From: Cotesia glomerata
Taxonomy: Eukaryota; Arthropoda; Insecta; Hymenoptera; Braconidae
Direction of reading: 5' to 3'
Length of the DNA stretch: 64,000 nucleotides
Assembly: GCF_020080835.1 (NCBI RefSeq)
Contig: NC_058163.1
Coordinates: forward strand, 25,866,131-25,930,130
Part shown: positions 1 to 10,630 of the stretch, one piece after another
Numbering within the stretch: position 1 is the stretch's first letter
How the letters are laid out: every line of letters starts with the position of its first letter
Translations under genes and position numbers: made by a program
The notes under the pieces: generated by a model
What the model was told of the DNA's origin: nothing
Database searches by the model: none
What the model saw: only the letters and a program-made list of their open reading frames with translations

Positions 1-910
1 TGCGGAAATCTAAAGATTAACCATTTAAACATGTCAGTTTTTCTCTTTTCCGATTTTTCGTCACTCGTTCCAGTGACCTCGATGTAAATTTATATATTTA
101 TTGCCGTAGAATTAATCATGAGGATTATTTTCGTAGGATCAATTATTAAACTGGGTTAATGCAAACCTGAATAAGTGTTCAAGAGGAAAAAGTTTATTTC
201 GTAAGAAATTTTGCGTTAAAAAATAGTCTGATAAGACTGAGAAAAAATTTAAAAAATTTTTGCTTTTTAAACGATCGAATAGAAACAATAAAAAATTACA
301 TGCATTTTTATGCTTATGATTTATTTATGTGTCGTTGATGTATATTATATTTACCTTCGATCGATCAGATTTCAAATAAATTGTTTCACTTGTATTTGGT
401 GCTTTTTCAATTATTAGGGATTTATTAGAAAGTTTAGTTCGACTACGGCCGATAGGTGGCGAAAGGTAGTTCAAAGTTTCTCTAAGCAGAGTGATAGTTT
501 AAGTAGTTAAGTATCACACAAGTTCCATACTAGTGAGACTTATCAATATTATTATGAGTAATCAATAGAAAATTTTTGGTTTTAAAACGACCGAATAGAA
601 ATAATTAAAAATAAATAATGAAGTTAACAATAATTGAACATTGTAAACTTGGATCTGAAGTTATAAGAGCGTAATGGGCATAAATAAATAGCGTGGCGTA
701 AATAAATCAAAGTTAGCATATGAGTAAAATTACAACGAGCGTATTAATACGTAATAATAGAAAATAAACAAGTAATACACTGGAGAGTCGGGCCCGAGAA
801 AATAGAGTCTAATATGGCGGAGTAAAAATTTCGATGATGAAGCGAAGGTGGAGGCTTATAATCCACACAAGACATAACATATATACACTTACACGTGTAT
901 GTATAATACA
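1..910. repeat. 910-bp direct duplication, copy 1 (cut by window start)
   Basis: This block matches 19818-20727 base for base apart from scattered substitutions and a few 1-2 bp indels, and both copies come out at the same length. Homology runs right up to base 1, so the unit probably extends left of the window. It has no open frame of note. It contains a CTCF-like site at 449-462 and a segment (about 66-160) that also appears, diverged, on the opposite strand at 36263-36356. The right edge is sharp: at 911 this copy continues into a small TIR element, while copy 2 continues into unrelated non-repetitive DNA. It could be a segmental duplication, a long mobile repeat, or an assembly duplicate. 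The distinct flanks argue against simple haplotype duplication. Confidence 0.9.
449..462 (-). promoter_or_regulatory. CTCF-like motif inside the 910-bp repeat
   Basis: The plus strand reads CCGATAGGTGGCGA. On the minus strand this fits 13 of 14 positions of the insect CTCF-type core GCGCCAYCTRKYGG as I remember it. The identical site recurs at 20268-20281. Binding is inferred from the motif only. Confidence 0.4.
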
Positions 911-1038
911 TATCGACGGTCTAATTAGCAATTTGTCAAACTCCTTATTTTTTAGAGGGTGATTTTTCAACATTTTGATGTAAAAATAGAAGATTCTCTA
1001 AAATGGAGTTAGACAATTTGCTAATTAGAACGTCGATA
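911..1038. mobile_element. Small TIR element (TATCGACGGTCTAATTAGC family), copy 1
   Basis: A 128-bp sequence bounded by inverted repeats of about 34 bp: the left end reads TATCGACGGTCTAATTAGC and the right end is its near-complement ending ACGTCGATA. A second copy lies at 38421-38826, split by another MITE. It has no coding capacity, so it is a non-autonomous DNA element. Its right end runs directly into a degraded copy of part of the 910-bp repeat, so the two may share the CGATAGGTGGCG junction. Confidence 0.75.
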
Positions 1039-1190
1039 GGTGGCGAAAGATTGTTTAAAATTTCTCTAAGCATTAATATTATTATGAGTAATCAATAGAA
1101 AATTTTTAGTTTTAAAACGATTGAGTAGAAATAATTAAAAATAAACAATAAAGTAAATAATAATTAAATATTCTAAACTTGGATGTAAAG
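1033..1190. repeat. Degenerate partial copy of 450-650 of the 910-bp repeat
   Basis: From GATAGGTGGCGAAAG onward this stretch resembles about 450-650, but it lacks roughly 50 bases and carries many substitutions. It includes a weaker CTCF-like site (1033-1046). It lies directly downstream of copy 1, so an older local duplication, later separated by the small TIR element, is plausible. Confidence 0.7.
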
Positions 1191-2170
1191 TGAGATAATT
1201 TTTAATTTTTTTTCAAAAAATTTTTCCGTAGTCTAACAAATTAATATTCTGAATAAAAGTTATTTTAATGTAATTAAATTTTAAATTATTTTTTCTACTA
1301 ATTAATATAAATATTTGTAATTCAATGTTCTTCATTGTATTAAAGCAAAGTTAAACTTTTTTCCAAGTAAAAACTTTTTACAAAAAGGTTAAAAGTTTTT
1401 ACCATAACAATATTTTGCAGGTTAGTTATGCTGTTTTTACTTACCAGCGAGCGGTCCATTGAGCGTCGGAGTTTCCCCTTTACGACATGCCGATCCCGAG
1501 GAAAATAACGTAATTGGCGAGGTAAGGATCGAGCCTTAGGCAAGAAGCTCAGTGAATCCACCTTCGCTCTAAACTACGAGACGTAAAACTTCGGCCGTGA
1601 AAGTTTAGACACAAGATGAACAAGGATACCAACAATAACATAAAGATAATACTATTGAGCCAGAGAAAATGTAGCAACAAAATAAAATGTATTTTTAAAA
1701 ATGAACATTGTTGTTGTTTATGGCAAGTCTGTTAGTTTGTGTATTATACAAATGTATGCGGAATACCGTATAATAAATATAACTAAAGAGTGTAATTTAT
1801 AAATGAAGGTGTCGTAAAATAAGAGCGGAGTAAAAACAGTAGATCAAAGTGCCATGACAAATGAAAACTTCATTAAATATCATTTGATACATAGCACGGT
1901 GTTTTTACGATAGTTTTGCAACAAAAAGCATGTTCTTTTCATAGTTCCTAGTGTGGAAATAAGCTATATGTTGGATATATATTCCTTGGGAGAGCAAAGA
2001 CGTGTCGGTGGACTGTCCATAGAGACCGCCTACGTTGAGTCTCAAGACCAGTCTCTCTATTTGGCAGACCGAGTTAACAGAAACAGCTACTGCGATTGCA
2101 GAACAAGTAAACTGACCAACGGCTAGAGACCTAAGACCAAACCATTATATTAAAACTCTCTCGGATAATC
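1191..2170. other. No gene seen; two non-repetitive islands
   Basis: 1400-1620 and 1985-2150 are richer in G+C and more complex than their surroundings. A strong splice-donor-like string (CTG then GTAAGT) occurs on the minus strand near 1441. The 73-codon minus frame that reads through it depends on a GTG start, so I do not call an exon. The rest is AT-rich spacer. Confidence 0.35.
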
Positions 2171-2324
2171 ATTATATGATTCAACATCAACATCAACATC
2201 AACAGCAACAGCTAAAAGCAGAATCAAAACCAGTGTCAAGACAACCCCAGTCGAGTTTGATTCCACATTCAGCATCAATTGACCATCCAGCTTCCAAGAG
2301 TCTCACTCGTTTGTCTCTTTATCT

Positions 2325-2359
<35 letters not shown>

Positions 2360-2361
2360 TT
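2325..2361. repeat. (TTTA)n microsatellite
   Basis: About nine ATTT units. The two short plus-strand frames here encode YLFIYLFIYLF-type strings and are artefacts of the repeat. Confidence 0.95.
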
Positions 2362-2579
2362 AAGGCAGTTTTCTACTTTGGGCGAACAAAAAAGGATATT
2401 TTTAGAAATTTTTTATGAGATTGAGAATGGAGATGTTGATTTAAGGTTTGGTAGGATGAGTATGAGACTATTGAAGTAAATATTTTGAGGAAGAGGACGA
2501 ATATTTTGATTGAGGAAAATCAATTTTTTTGATAATGAGTATATTGATTCAAAAGTTTTAAATAATTGAATAAATTGAA

Positions 2580-3597
2580 TTTTTTGGTGACAAAAATTGA
2601 GAAAAACAAAAATTGCTTTTTTTTTCTTAAAAAAAAATAGTAAAGAATTTTTTCAAAATTTCCTAAAAGGTTTAAAAATATTTACACAGAAAGAAAAAAT
2701 TCTTCAATTAAGGGAAAAATCTCTTGGCTCAAGAAAATATTAAAGAAGACTATAAATTTCTTAAACGAAATAAAATTTTCTTGAAATTTTTTCAAAATTT
2801 CCTAAAAGGTTTAAAAATATAAAATAACATTTTTAAATATATTTACACAGAAAAAAAAAATTCTTTAATTAAGGGTAAAATTTCTTGGCTCAAGAAAATA
2901 TTAAAGAAGACTATAAATTTCTTAAACGAAATAAAATTTTCTTGAAATTTTTTCAAAATTTCCTAAAAGATTTAAAAATATAAAATAACATTTTTAAATA
3001 TATTTACACAGAAAGGAAAAATTCTTAAATCAAGGGTAAAATTTCTTGGCTCAAAAAAATATTAAAGAATACTATAAATTTCTTAAACGAAATAATAACT
3101 TCTTGAAATATTTTTAAAATTTTCTAAAAGGTTTAAAAATATAAAATAACATTTTTAAATATATTTACACAGAAAAAAAAAATTCTTCAATTAAGGGTAA
3201 AATTTCTTGGCTTAAGAAAATATTAAAGAACACTATAAATTTCTTGAATGAAATAAAAATTTCTTGAAATTTTTTCAAAGTTTCTTGAAATTTTTTCAAA
3301 ATTTCCTAAAAGGTTTAAAAATATTTACACAGAAAGAAAAAATTCTTCAATTAAGGGAAAAATCTCTTGGCTCAAGAAAATATTAAAGAAGACTATAAAT
3401 TTCTTAAACGAAATAAAATTTTCTTGAAATTTTTTCAAAATTTCCTAAAACGTTTAAAAATATAAAAGAAACATTTTTAAATATATTTACACAGAAAGGA
3501 AAAATTCTTAAATCAAGGGTAAAATTTCTTGGCTCAAGAAAATATTAAAGAACACTAAAAATTTCTTGAACGAAATAAAAATTCCTTGAAATTTTTT
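2580..3597. repeat. Tandem array, about 161-bp unit, six copies
   Basis: The anchor TTACACAG recurs at 2682, 2843, 3003, 3165, 3325 and 3487, a regular spacing of 160-162 bp. Each unit contains GGCTCAAGAAAATATTAAAG, then AAACGAAATAAA, then TTTCCTAAAAGG. The word TTACACAGAAA is also the terminus of dispersed TA-target MITEs in this window, so the array may have grown from such an element by tandem amplification. No coding potential. Confidence 0.92.
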
Positions 3598-4340
3598 TTG
3601 ATGTTATATTATTGCCTTTATAATGTAAACTGAAGTTAAGTTGGTGCAGGTCTAGCTGTTCCCGTATCACCTGGTCCGACTCGGATTAGGTTCGCTAAGG
3701 ACACGCCGGGTTCCAGCTCGCGGGGTACCGGCCCCCGACGTCGTCGAGCCACCATGTTTAGTATCATCTACTGCGTTACACCGGAGAAAGATATCGCGAA
3801 TCTTGGACAGGAGTTACCGTTGAGGAGAGGAGAGGAGAGGAGAGAAGAAAGAGTGCACAGCAGTTATACCAATGTCTTGTTGGTAGCAAGCTTTTAGAAG
3901 ACAGGATAGGACTCCTTGTCCCAGCACACAACACACACACGTGCCAGAACCACCGGTAATTTTATCTCGCCTGGTTTAATACCCCCCATTGGATTTATTC
4001 CACTCTCGACACGTTTATTTGCCACTGCACTTGCTATCCAATAATCCATTAAGACATTTATTGTTGCAATAATACTCCAGAAGATTGGATTAGTGTCTTT
4101 TGTCAGTCAATGTTGTTCAGAAGTTTTCAAAAATTAAATCTACGATTACCTATTCAACTTAGATATCCAGTGGAATTTATGTTTTTTTATCAGTTCTTTT
4201 AGTTAAATCTGATTATATTCTTATTTTATTTAAATAAAACTATTGTCTATATTTATATTTTAATTATAAATGCTTCAAAAATAATACCACTGTCAAAAAT
4301 TCGTAAAATTACTTCAATTTTTATATTTCTTCTATAATGT
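3598..4340. other. No gene seen; GC-richer island with a short ATG frame
   Basis: 3620-3960 stands out as non-repetitive. A 47-codon frame starts at the ATG near 3752 in good Kozak context (GAGCCACCATGT) and runs to TAG near 3896. It crosses a (GGAGA)n tract around 3820-3842, which gives an Arg/Glu-rich stretch. It resembles nothing I know and may be chance. The rest (3960-4340) is ordinary AT-rich spacer. Confidence 0.3.
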
Positions 4341-4766
4341 ACAGTACTGAAAAATAAAAGAAATTAACTTGATTTGAGAGAAAAATTCTCGAATCAAGAA
4401 AATAATTTTGAAAAGGGTAATTGTCTTTAATCAAGACGAAAAATTCTTGAATCAAGTCAAATTTCTTTAAATCAAGAAAAATTTATTAATTCAAGAATCC
4501 CTCCACTCAAATCAAGAAGATTAAGTTCTTCAAAATTACACAGTAAAAAGTTTTGCGTCATTGCGTCAAAAAATTTTGTGTTAAAAATTTTTATTTTAAA
4601 TATTTAACACTTTTTTGTGTTGATTTAACAGAATAAGTGTTAAATTTACACATATAAGTGTTAATATTTAACACAAAAATTTTTTTAACACTAAGTTTTT
4701 TGATGCAATGACGCAAAAATTTTTACTGTTTATATACTTGATTCAAGAACATTTTTTTTTCTGTGT
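4341..4766. mobile_element. TA-target MITE (TTAACTTGATTCAAG family) carrying a nested MITE
   Basis: The left end is near 4341-4375 and the right end is ATTCAAGAAC(A)TTTTT...CTGTG before TATA at 4766. It is homologous to the undisturbed 218-bp copy at 9183-9400. The excess length is a second element at 4541-4728. The body is built from alternating TTGAATCAAG / CTTGATTCAAG words and folds back on itself. Non-coding. Confidence 0.8.
4539..4730. mobile_element. Nested palindromic MITE with CAGTAAAAA ends
   Basis: Termini CACAGTAAAAAGTTTTGCG and its near-complement ending TTTTACTGTT, flanked by TA on both sides. The interior is itself palindromic (AAGTGTTAAATTTACAC region, GCGTCATTGCGTCA / TGATGCAATGACGC). 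The host MITE is continuous on either side, so this insertion is the younger event. Confidence 0.8.
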
Positions 4767-5070
4767 ATAACTAGAAATTTAAATAGCGCCCTACGCTCAT
4801 ACTTAAATTTTAACCAATGATGAATCACGTCCCGTTTTATTTTTTTTTTTTTTTCAAGTTTCAACTATTGACTAACTTCAAATTCTTATGTATTTTTATT
4901 TAAAAAAATTTCTATTTGGTCAATTGGCTTTGGAATAAATAAATTATCTATCTATCTTTCTTTTGATTTCAGAAAACTGAAAATTGGTTAGATTTATGGA
5001 AAATTGTTTTTATGATTGGTCCAAAATATTGATTTAAAAATTGCACCATAAGCGATACTAAAATTGAATC

Positions 5071-5203
5071 TTGAGAGTGGTTTAATTTAATAAATTAAAA
5101 AAAAAAAAAAATTATATTATGCTATATAGTATTTATATTATACATATATATACACATTATAATATATAATATCATATAACATCATATAATATCATATAAT
5201 ATA

Positions 5204-5262
<59 letters not shown>

Positions 5263-5300
5263 TCTTGAAAGTGGTTTAATTTAAAAATTACAATGATACA
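5071..5300. repeat. Low-complexity block with (AAT)n, flanked by short direct repeats
   Basis: An A-run, then ATATCATATA units, then about 20 AAT triplets (5204-5263). Similar words flank the block: CTTGAGAGTGGTTTAATTTA at about 5071 and CTTGAAAGTGGTTTAATTTA at about 5264. This suggests local duplication around the expanding repeat. Confidence 0.85.
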
Positions 5301-6269
5301 AAAATTGTATCACTGTGGAGTGAAATTTATACCAGTTTTTGGCGTATGCGTAAACCAACTGCATAAAAATTAATAGACATATTAAAAAATAGAATTTTCT
5401 TATGAATCTTCTTAAGAGTTTATCTTTAATTGTTTATTAGCTCAATTAATTACTAAAAAAATTTTTTTTAAGTACGACATGTTAATTGAGATATTAATTT
5501 TGAAAAAAAAAAAAATTACAATTTACAACTGAGCAAATTTCACAACCTAAATACGATAATTTCAATTTCTCATAAACGCGCTCGTAAAATTTATTTCTCG
5601 ACCCAAGTTCATGAAAATCCAAGCTCATACTCATAAAAGTATTAATCCGTGCATATTTCAAAAGATTAGTTGCCTTCATATGAAATTATTTTTGCAATTT
5701 TTATGTTTATATTTGTCCATGCGCAACATTGTGTACAATTTAAATGACAGTGTAACTGTTAAAGTATCATTAATATTATAACATCAAAGATACCCGCAAG
5801 AGTCTTCGGATCTCGGATTGTAAATAGTCATAATAATATATTACAAATACCATAGAATTAAAATATGCATCAATCTGTTGTTTAATGTCCATATTATATT
5901 AACATTATGACAGTCCCATATCTTTATTCGCTTCATAAATTCATTTTAATTATCAAATATTAAATATATATTGAACTCTCTAAAACTAAATTAGTGGAAT
6001 TTTAACTCACTTGAATAGTCAGTAAGAAAATTACATCAAGATTATATCATTTTTATTTATCTTAAAAATTGTAAATAAATTATACAATTTTTAAGATTTT
6101 TTAATAAATAAATTATCAAAGAGAAAATTTATAAAAGATTTTACTTGTAAAAACTATAATATGTAGTACTTAAAATTTATTTGTTATGTCAAACTAAGAA
6201 AAGTTATCATATTTAATTAAACAAATTTATAAATACACATTTTGTAATTTTTAAATGAAAAATAATTAT
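5301..6269. other. AT-rich spacer, nothing recognised
   Basis: There is no repeat structure beyond A/T runs and no frame above about 60 codons. The minus frame at 5494-5679 has no family resemblance. Confidence 0.5.
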
Positions 6270-6430
6270 TTTTAACTTCCCGCTACGAAAATCGAAGATT
6301 TTCAAAAATCGGGAAGTTATTGTTTTCACCCCGTTTTGCAAAAACCGAGTTTTCATCAGATCTCGACGTTTGAAGGTCACAGGAAGCTTCCCTGACTATC
6401 TCCGCGAGGTTGTCACGGTGTCTATATGTA

Positions 6431-6433
<3 letters not shown>

Positions 6434-6463
<30 letters not shown>
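6434..6463. repeat. (TG)n microsatellite inside the element
   Basis: About 15 TG dinucleotides, preceded by TATGTATGTA. The related copy at 8453 has only GTCTGTATGTGTATGTGTG at the same place, so the tract expanded in this copy. Confidence 0.95.
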
Positions 6464-6468
<5 letters not shown>

Positions 6469-6961
6469 TATGTGAACCGCTTATAACTTTTGAACGGCTT
6501 GACCGATTTCATCGCGGTTGGTGCCATTCGAAAGGGCTTGACCGAACTTAGATTTTGAAAACTATTTAGACCGATTTAGATCAATAGATTTTGAGAAATC
6601 TTCAAAAAACTGAAAAAAAAATTTTTTTCAAATGTGGTTTTTTTGGAATAACTTTTAAACGGCTTGATGGTTTAATTCCAAAAACTAATCAGCTTTTAAC
6701 CTCAAAAAACCACGTCGATCGCCACCAGTCCGGTCAAAATCGGTTGATTCGTTCGAGAGATATCGTGAACGAAAGAAAACCGAAAAAAGTGTTTTTTCGG
6801 AATAACTCCGAAATTCCTAGCGCGATCAATTCAAAATTTAAAATTCTATGTGAGGCTTAAGAAACTGCGTCGAATGCTTCTAACCGCGTAAAAATCGGTT
6901 TATTCATTCAAAAGTTATTGCGGTTTAAAAATTCAAAAAATAGTGTCATCGAATCCCTATC

Positions 6962-7072
6962 AGACTTTTGAGCTCGAAGAGCTCAAAAGCATAGGAAAAC
7001 AATCTCTTTGAGCTTGGAGAGCTCAAAATAACCCATAAATTGTATTTTTGAGCTCGAAGAGCTCAAAAACGT
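6962..7072. repeat. Three GAGCTC-centred hairpins in tandem
   Basis: TTTTGAGCTCGAAGAGCTCAAAA-type palindromes occur three times (about 6967, 7010 and 7046), spaced 35-45 bp apart. The middle one is imperfect (GAGCTTGGAGAGCTC). They belong to the AACTTCCCGCTA element. Confidence 0.85.
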
Positions 7073-7196
7073 CATTGGTGCAATTTTAAGCGCCTAAGTA
7101 TGGAATTAGCGGGAAGTTGCAGGGATGGCCTTCAGGGTCAACCGTTTACCTAATTTTTTTTAAAAGCATTCTTTTGTATAGCGGGAACTTAAAAAT

Positions 7197-8452
7197 TTAG
7201 AAAAAGTAATCTTAGGTGTGAAAAAAAATTTATTATGATGCACAATGACGATAAAAATTGCTGTAAAAAAGTTAGAAAAAAAAATTTTTTTTGTTTATTA
7301 AATTAAAAATTTTTTTTTCTCTCAAATTGTAAAAAATGACGTTTAAATATATTTAAAAAAAAAACTGAAAGAGCTTTTTAGAAAAAAAAATTTTTTTCAC
7401 GACATTTTGGGGGTACCCCATTTTGCCACCCCTACTCCGTTTTGCTCCTCCCCTCCCCTGTGAATTTTGTTTAAAGACTGATAAAGGTTTATTCATCATC
7501 TTCAATATAATATTTATAACTATATACTATTTCATGTGTAACAAATGTTAAATATTAGTATTTTTCAAATAATCCTTTTATTTAATTAATTTGTATTTTA
7601 CTGTTAGGATATGGTATGACTGAAATTTACTTAACAAAATATTTTCTGACGAATAAATTCAGCTGCATCACATGATGTCAAAAATAACAATTGTCTAACC
7701 AATACAAAAAAATTGTAAATTTTAGATTTTGAAAAAAAAAATTTTGTTAGTAGTGACTGAAATAGTATATTTCTTACCTAGGGCAGGAAAATAAGAAATG
7801 TCTCAGATTACATGTAATTGTTGACCGAGGCGACAATTACAATGACAAAACTATAAGTAGAAAAATAAATCAACAAAATCTTTATCAGACAATCTGTCAA
7901 ACAGGCGCCACACTAATACAATACGATAATGAGTTGGGAAATTTTTAAATGTATATGTCAAATAACAAACACTTTATAAAATCTTTGCGCCGGCGCTCAA
8001 AAGTAAGCAAGCATAAATTATCTTTTGTGAGTACTTGCTATTGTCACTGATCCTAAGCGATAAACTCCTGTTCAAATTCAATTCACACTTTGGCTACTTA
8101 AGTTACCTGATAAGTTTATACCTAAGACATTTGTAAAGTAGAATTTAAGTAACTCTAAGTCGAAAAATTATTGTAACCGGATTTTAAGTAGACAATAGAA
8201 AAACTATACAATAGATCTAATAAATAATTTTTGTATTGAAAATCACTTATAAAAGTTTAAATACTTATATATGTCGTAGTCTTCTAGCAAAATTCGTCAT
8301 TTCATGAAAAACTTAGGCATTTCCAGAAACGTCGACGTTTTGTGAAAAATTATAATTTTCATCAAATGACCACTCATTATGTAACTATTTAGAGCAATAA
8401 ACAAAATAAATAATAATAATTATTATTATTTCTCATATAATATTTATATAAA
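7197..8452. other. AT-rich spacer; fragment of a palindromic element at 7760-7850
   Basis: 7760-7850 matches the left part of the hairpin element at 36910-37046 (TACCTAGG, AGTCTCAGATNACATGTAATTGTTG, CCGAGGCGA). 7395-7460 holds a GGGGGTACCCC palindrome and a short C-rich tract. Nothing else is recognised. Confidence 0.6.
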
Positions 8453-9013
8453 TTTTTAACTTCCCGCTAAGAAAATCGGGAAGTTATTGGTTTTACCCCG
8501 TTTTCCGAAAATCGAGTTTTCATCAGATCTCGATGTTTTGAGGTCTTAGGAAGCTTCCCTGAATGTTTTCGCGATGATGTCCGTATGTCTGTATGTGTAT
8601 GTGTGCACGGAAAAAAAGACTGTCAAAATTACAGAAAAACTGTCAAATTTACAGATTTACCGCTGTCAACCCAAAAATGTCAATTTTACAAAGTTAAAAA
8701 TGTTATTTTCACATTGTGAAAACTGTCAATCTAAAACTGTTAATTTTACAGTTTTTCAAGGTAATAATGACATTAAAAAATGTGAAATTCACTTTTAAAA
8801 AAAGTTAAATTTATGTTAAAACAAAAATTGAACTTGTTATTTATGAGTAAGATTTTCACATTTCGTGAAATGTAAACAATAAACAAAAAAATATTTAAAA
8901 ATTAAAGTTTTAACTGAAAAATTAGGTCACATAAAATAATTGTTCAGATCTGCAAACCATAGAAAGTAAAAAGCATTAAGATACATATAACTATAATAAT
9001 GAATATTAGATTT

Positions 9014-9660
9014 ATTTATACTGTTAAGAGAATAAGCAAAATTCTGAGGCCAGTGTATTTATATAATAAAATGGGTTTTATGATTAAATTTGGTATTGTT
9101 GGAAAAATCTTGACCTGGAGTTGGGCTTTTCATGATTTAATATCATTCTCACCAATAGTCAATTTATGATGATAAGTACTTACACAGAAAAAAATTAACT
9201 TGATTCAAGAGAAAATTCTTGAACCAAGAATATAATTTTGAAGAGGGTAATTGTCTTGAATCAAGACGAAAAATTCTTGAATTAAGTAAAGTTTCCTTAA
9301 ATCAAGAAAAATTTTCTTAAATCAAGAATTTTTCTACTCAAGCCAAGAATATTGAGCTCTTCAAAAATATATACTTGATTCAAGAACATTTTTTTCTGTG
9401 TAGGCTGCATTCAAAAATGCTCTATCCCTAGATACATAATTAAGAAATTACCTTATATCTTATGAACTATTGACAGTTTTAAAGATATAAACTTATACCG
9501 ATGTTACACTCATCAAGACGTTTCATTTGAGTACCCACATCAATTTTTCATATATTTTGTATATTTATATATATTATATATATATGTATATATGAAAAAT
9601 ATATCAAAAATGCATGTGGGTACTCAAGTGGAAGCTCTTAATGAGCGTAACATCGGGACG
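9014..9660 (+). mobile_element. Helitron-like element 1, 3' truncated
   Basis: The 5' start is degenerate (TTATACTGTTAAGAGAATAAGC against TCTATATTATTAAGAGAATAAG in better copies). It continues through the CTCACCAATAGTCAATTTATGATGATAAGTACTTAGGCTGCATT region into one foldback module (about 9483-9655). It breaks off before the usual AGCTTATATCTTT and the 3' hairpin. Confidence 0.75.
9183..9400. mobile_element. Reference copy of the TTAACTTGATTCAAG MITE (218 bp)
   Basis: Left end CACAGAAAAAAATTAACTTG, right end TTTTTTTCTGTG, target TA duplicated at 9181-9182 and 9401-9402. The host sequence in other Helitron-like copies reads AAGTACTTAGGCTGCATT without interruption (for example near 12725). That empty site fixes both boundaries exactly. 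TA targets are typical of Tc1/mariner-type elements. Confidence 0.92.
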
Positions 9661-9720
9661 AAGTTGCAGGGATGGCCTTCAAGGTCAACCGTCGTCCTAA
9701 TTTTTTTATTTTTATTCAAT

Positions 9721-10630
9721 GGAAAAAAAAATTCACTGTGTGAATTAATATGAATAAAATTTTTTTTGGAGTGAATTTCACTCCGGAAGGATTAATTGAA
9801 TGAATTTAAAATCAAACACTGATCATTAACATTGCCGAATATTAAATAAATTTATTAATGCTTAATGCAGAGAAGTAATATCAATATCGCACGCGCTGAA
9901 TTGCCCTCGAGCATAACTCGTGGACTGAATCGTTAGTTATAATCCAAGCAATGTGTATTCAATGTATTATTTATATTAAACTCTTTCTATTTGTAAGAAT
10001 AAGTGAGTTTATATGAATGTAAGTGTGGGTTTGTTTGTGCGTTTGTGTCAAAGCTCAGACATTTATTGACTGGAATGTTGAGCCGCTGGTTTCTCTGATT
10101 TTGTCCAGAGTACAGACGTCTAGTCGAGTGTACTTACTTTACCTACCAGCAATGGTAAGTAACACACGAATCAATGTTCACTGTTCACTCAACTTATCCT
10201 ATCTCATATATATACCCATTACCATTGCCATTACTATACTTACCTCAACTACTATGTACAGTGTACTTTTATTTACCTCAGCAAATAACAAAACTCCAGT
10301 CCTAAAATGGATAACGTTAAACTCTTGGCCAATAAAATACTTTAGGATTTAAGCTTTTATTTATTTTATTACATATTTTTTATGTTTATTGCTCTCGTAA
10401 ATTCAATCGATCACACACAAGTCAAATTAAACGACTAGGTGGAAATTTATTCCTATTAGGTATTGATGGATTACAATTAAAAGGAGCACAACTTTTATTT
10501 TATTTGGAAAAAAGTTTCAATTTTTTTTTACAAACAAGGTAACAATAAAAATTTTTTATTTATTTATTTGATCAATGGTTGAATACAAAAAATTAAATCA
10601 GTTCGATAAAATTATTTCTAAGAAAATTGA
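9721..10630. other. No gene called; non-repetitive island with donor-like ATG|GTAAGT
   Basis: 9890-10330 is more complex than the flanks. The 109-codon plus frame (10023-10352) needs a GTG start and has no domain I recognise. Near 10150 the string CCAGCAATGGTAAGT looks like a start codon directly followed by a splice donor. Such strings arise by chance, so this is only a pointer. Confidence 0.3.

Larger units (their letters stand above)
6270..7196. mobile_element. AACTTCCCGCTA element, full copy
   Basis: About 925 bp between inverted ends TTTTTAACTTCCCGCTA (6270-) and TAGCGGGAACTTAAAAA (-7195). Inside, in order, are a hairpin (ATCGAAGATTTTCAAAAATCGGGAAG), a (TG)n run at about 6434-6463, a long stretch of ACGGCTTGACCGATTT-type sequence, three GAGCTC hairpins (6962-7072), and GCAGGGATGGCCTTCAGGG near the right end. 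The 89-codon frame at 6591-6860 has no transposase features. Probably a non-autonomous DNA transposon. A second, disrupted copy begins at 8453. Confidence 0.82.
8453..9720. mobile_element. AACTTCCCGCTA element, copy 2, disrupted
   Basis: The left end (8453-8604) matches 6270-6440. A fragment of the right end (GAAGTTGCAGGGATGGCCTTC...) reappears at 9662-9706. The intervening DNA is foreign. 8603-9010 starts CACGGAAAAAAAGACTGTCAAAATTACAG, and 9014-9660 is a truncated Helitron-like element that itself contains a MITE. Non-coding. Confidence 0.7.

Noticed and set aside
1340..1561. 73-codon minus frame with a donor-like GTAAGT as a first coding exon
   Set aside because: The frame starts at GTG, not ATG, and nothing else supports translation.
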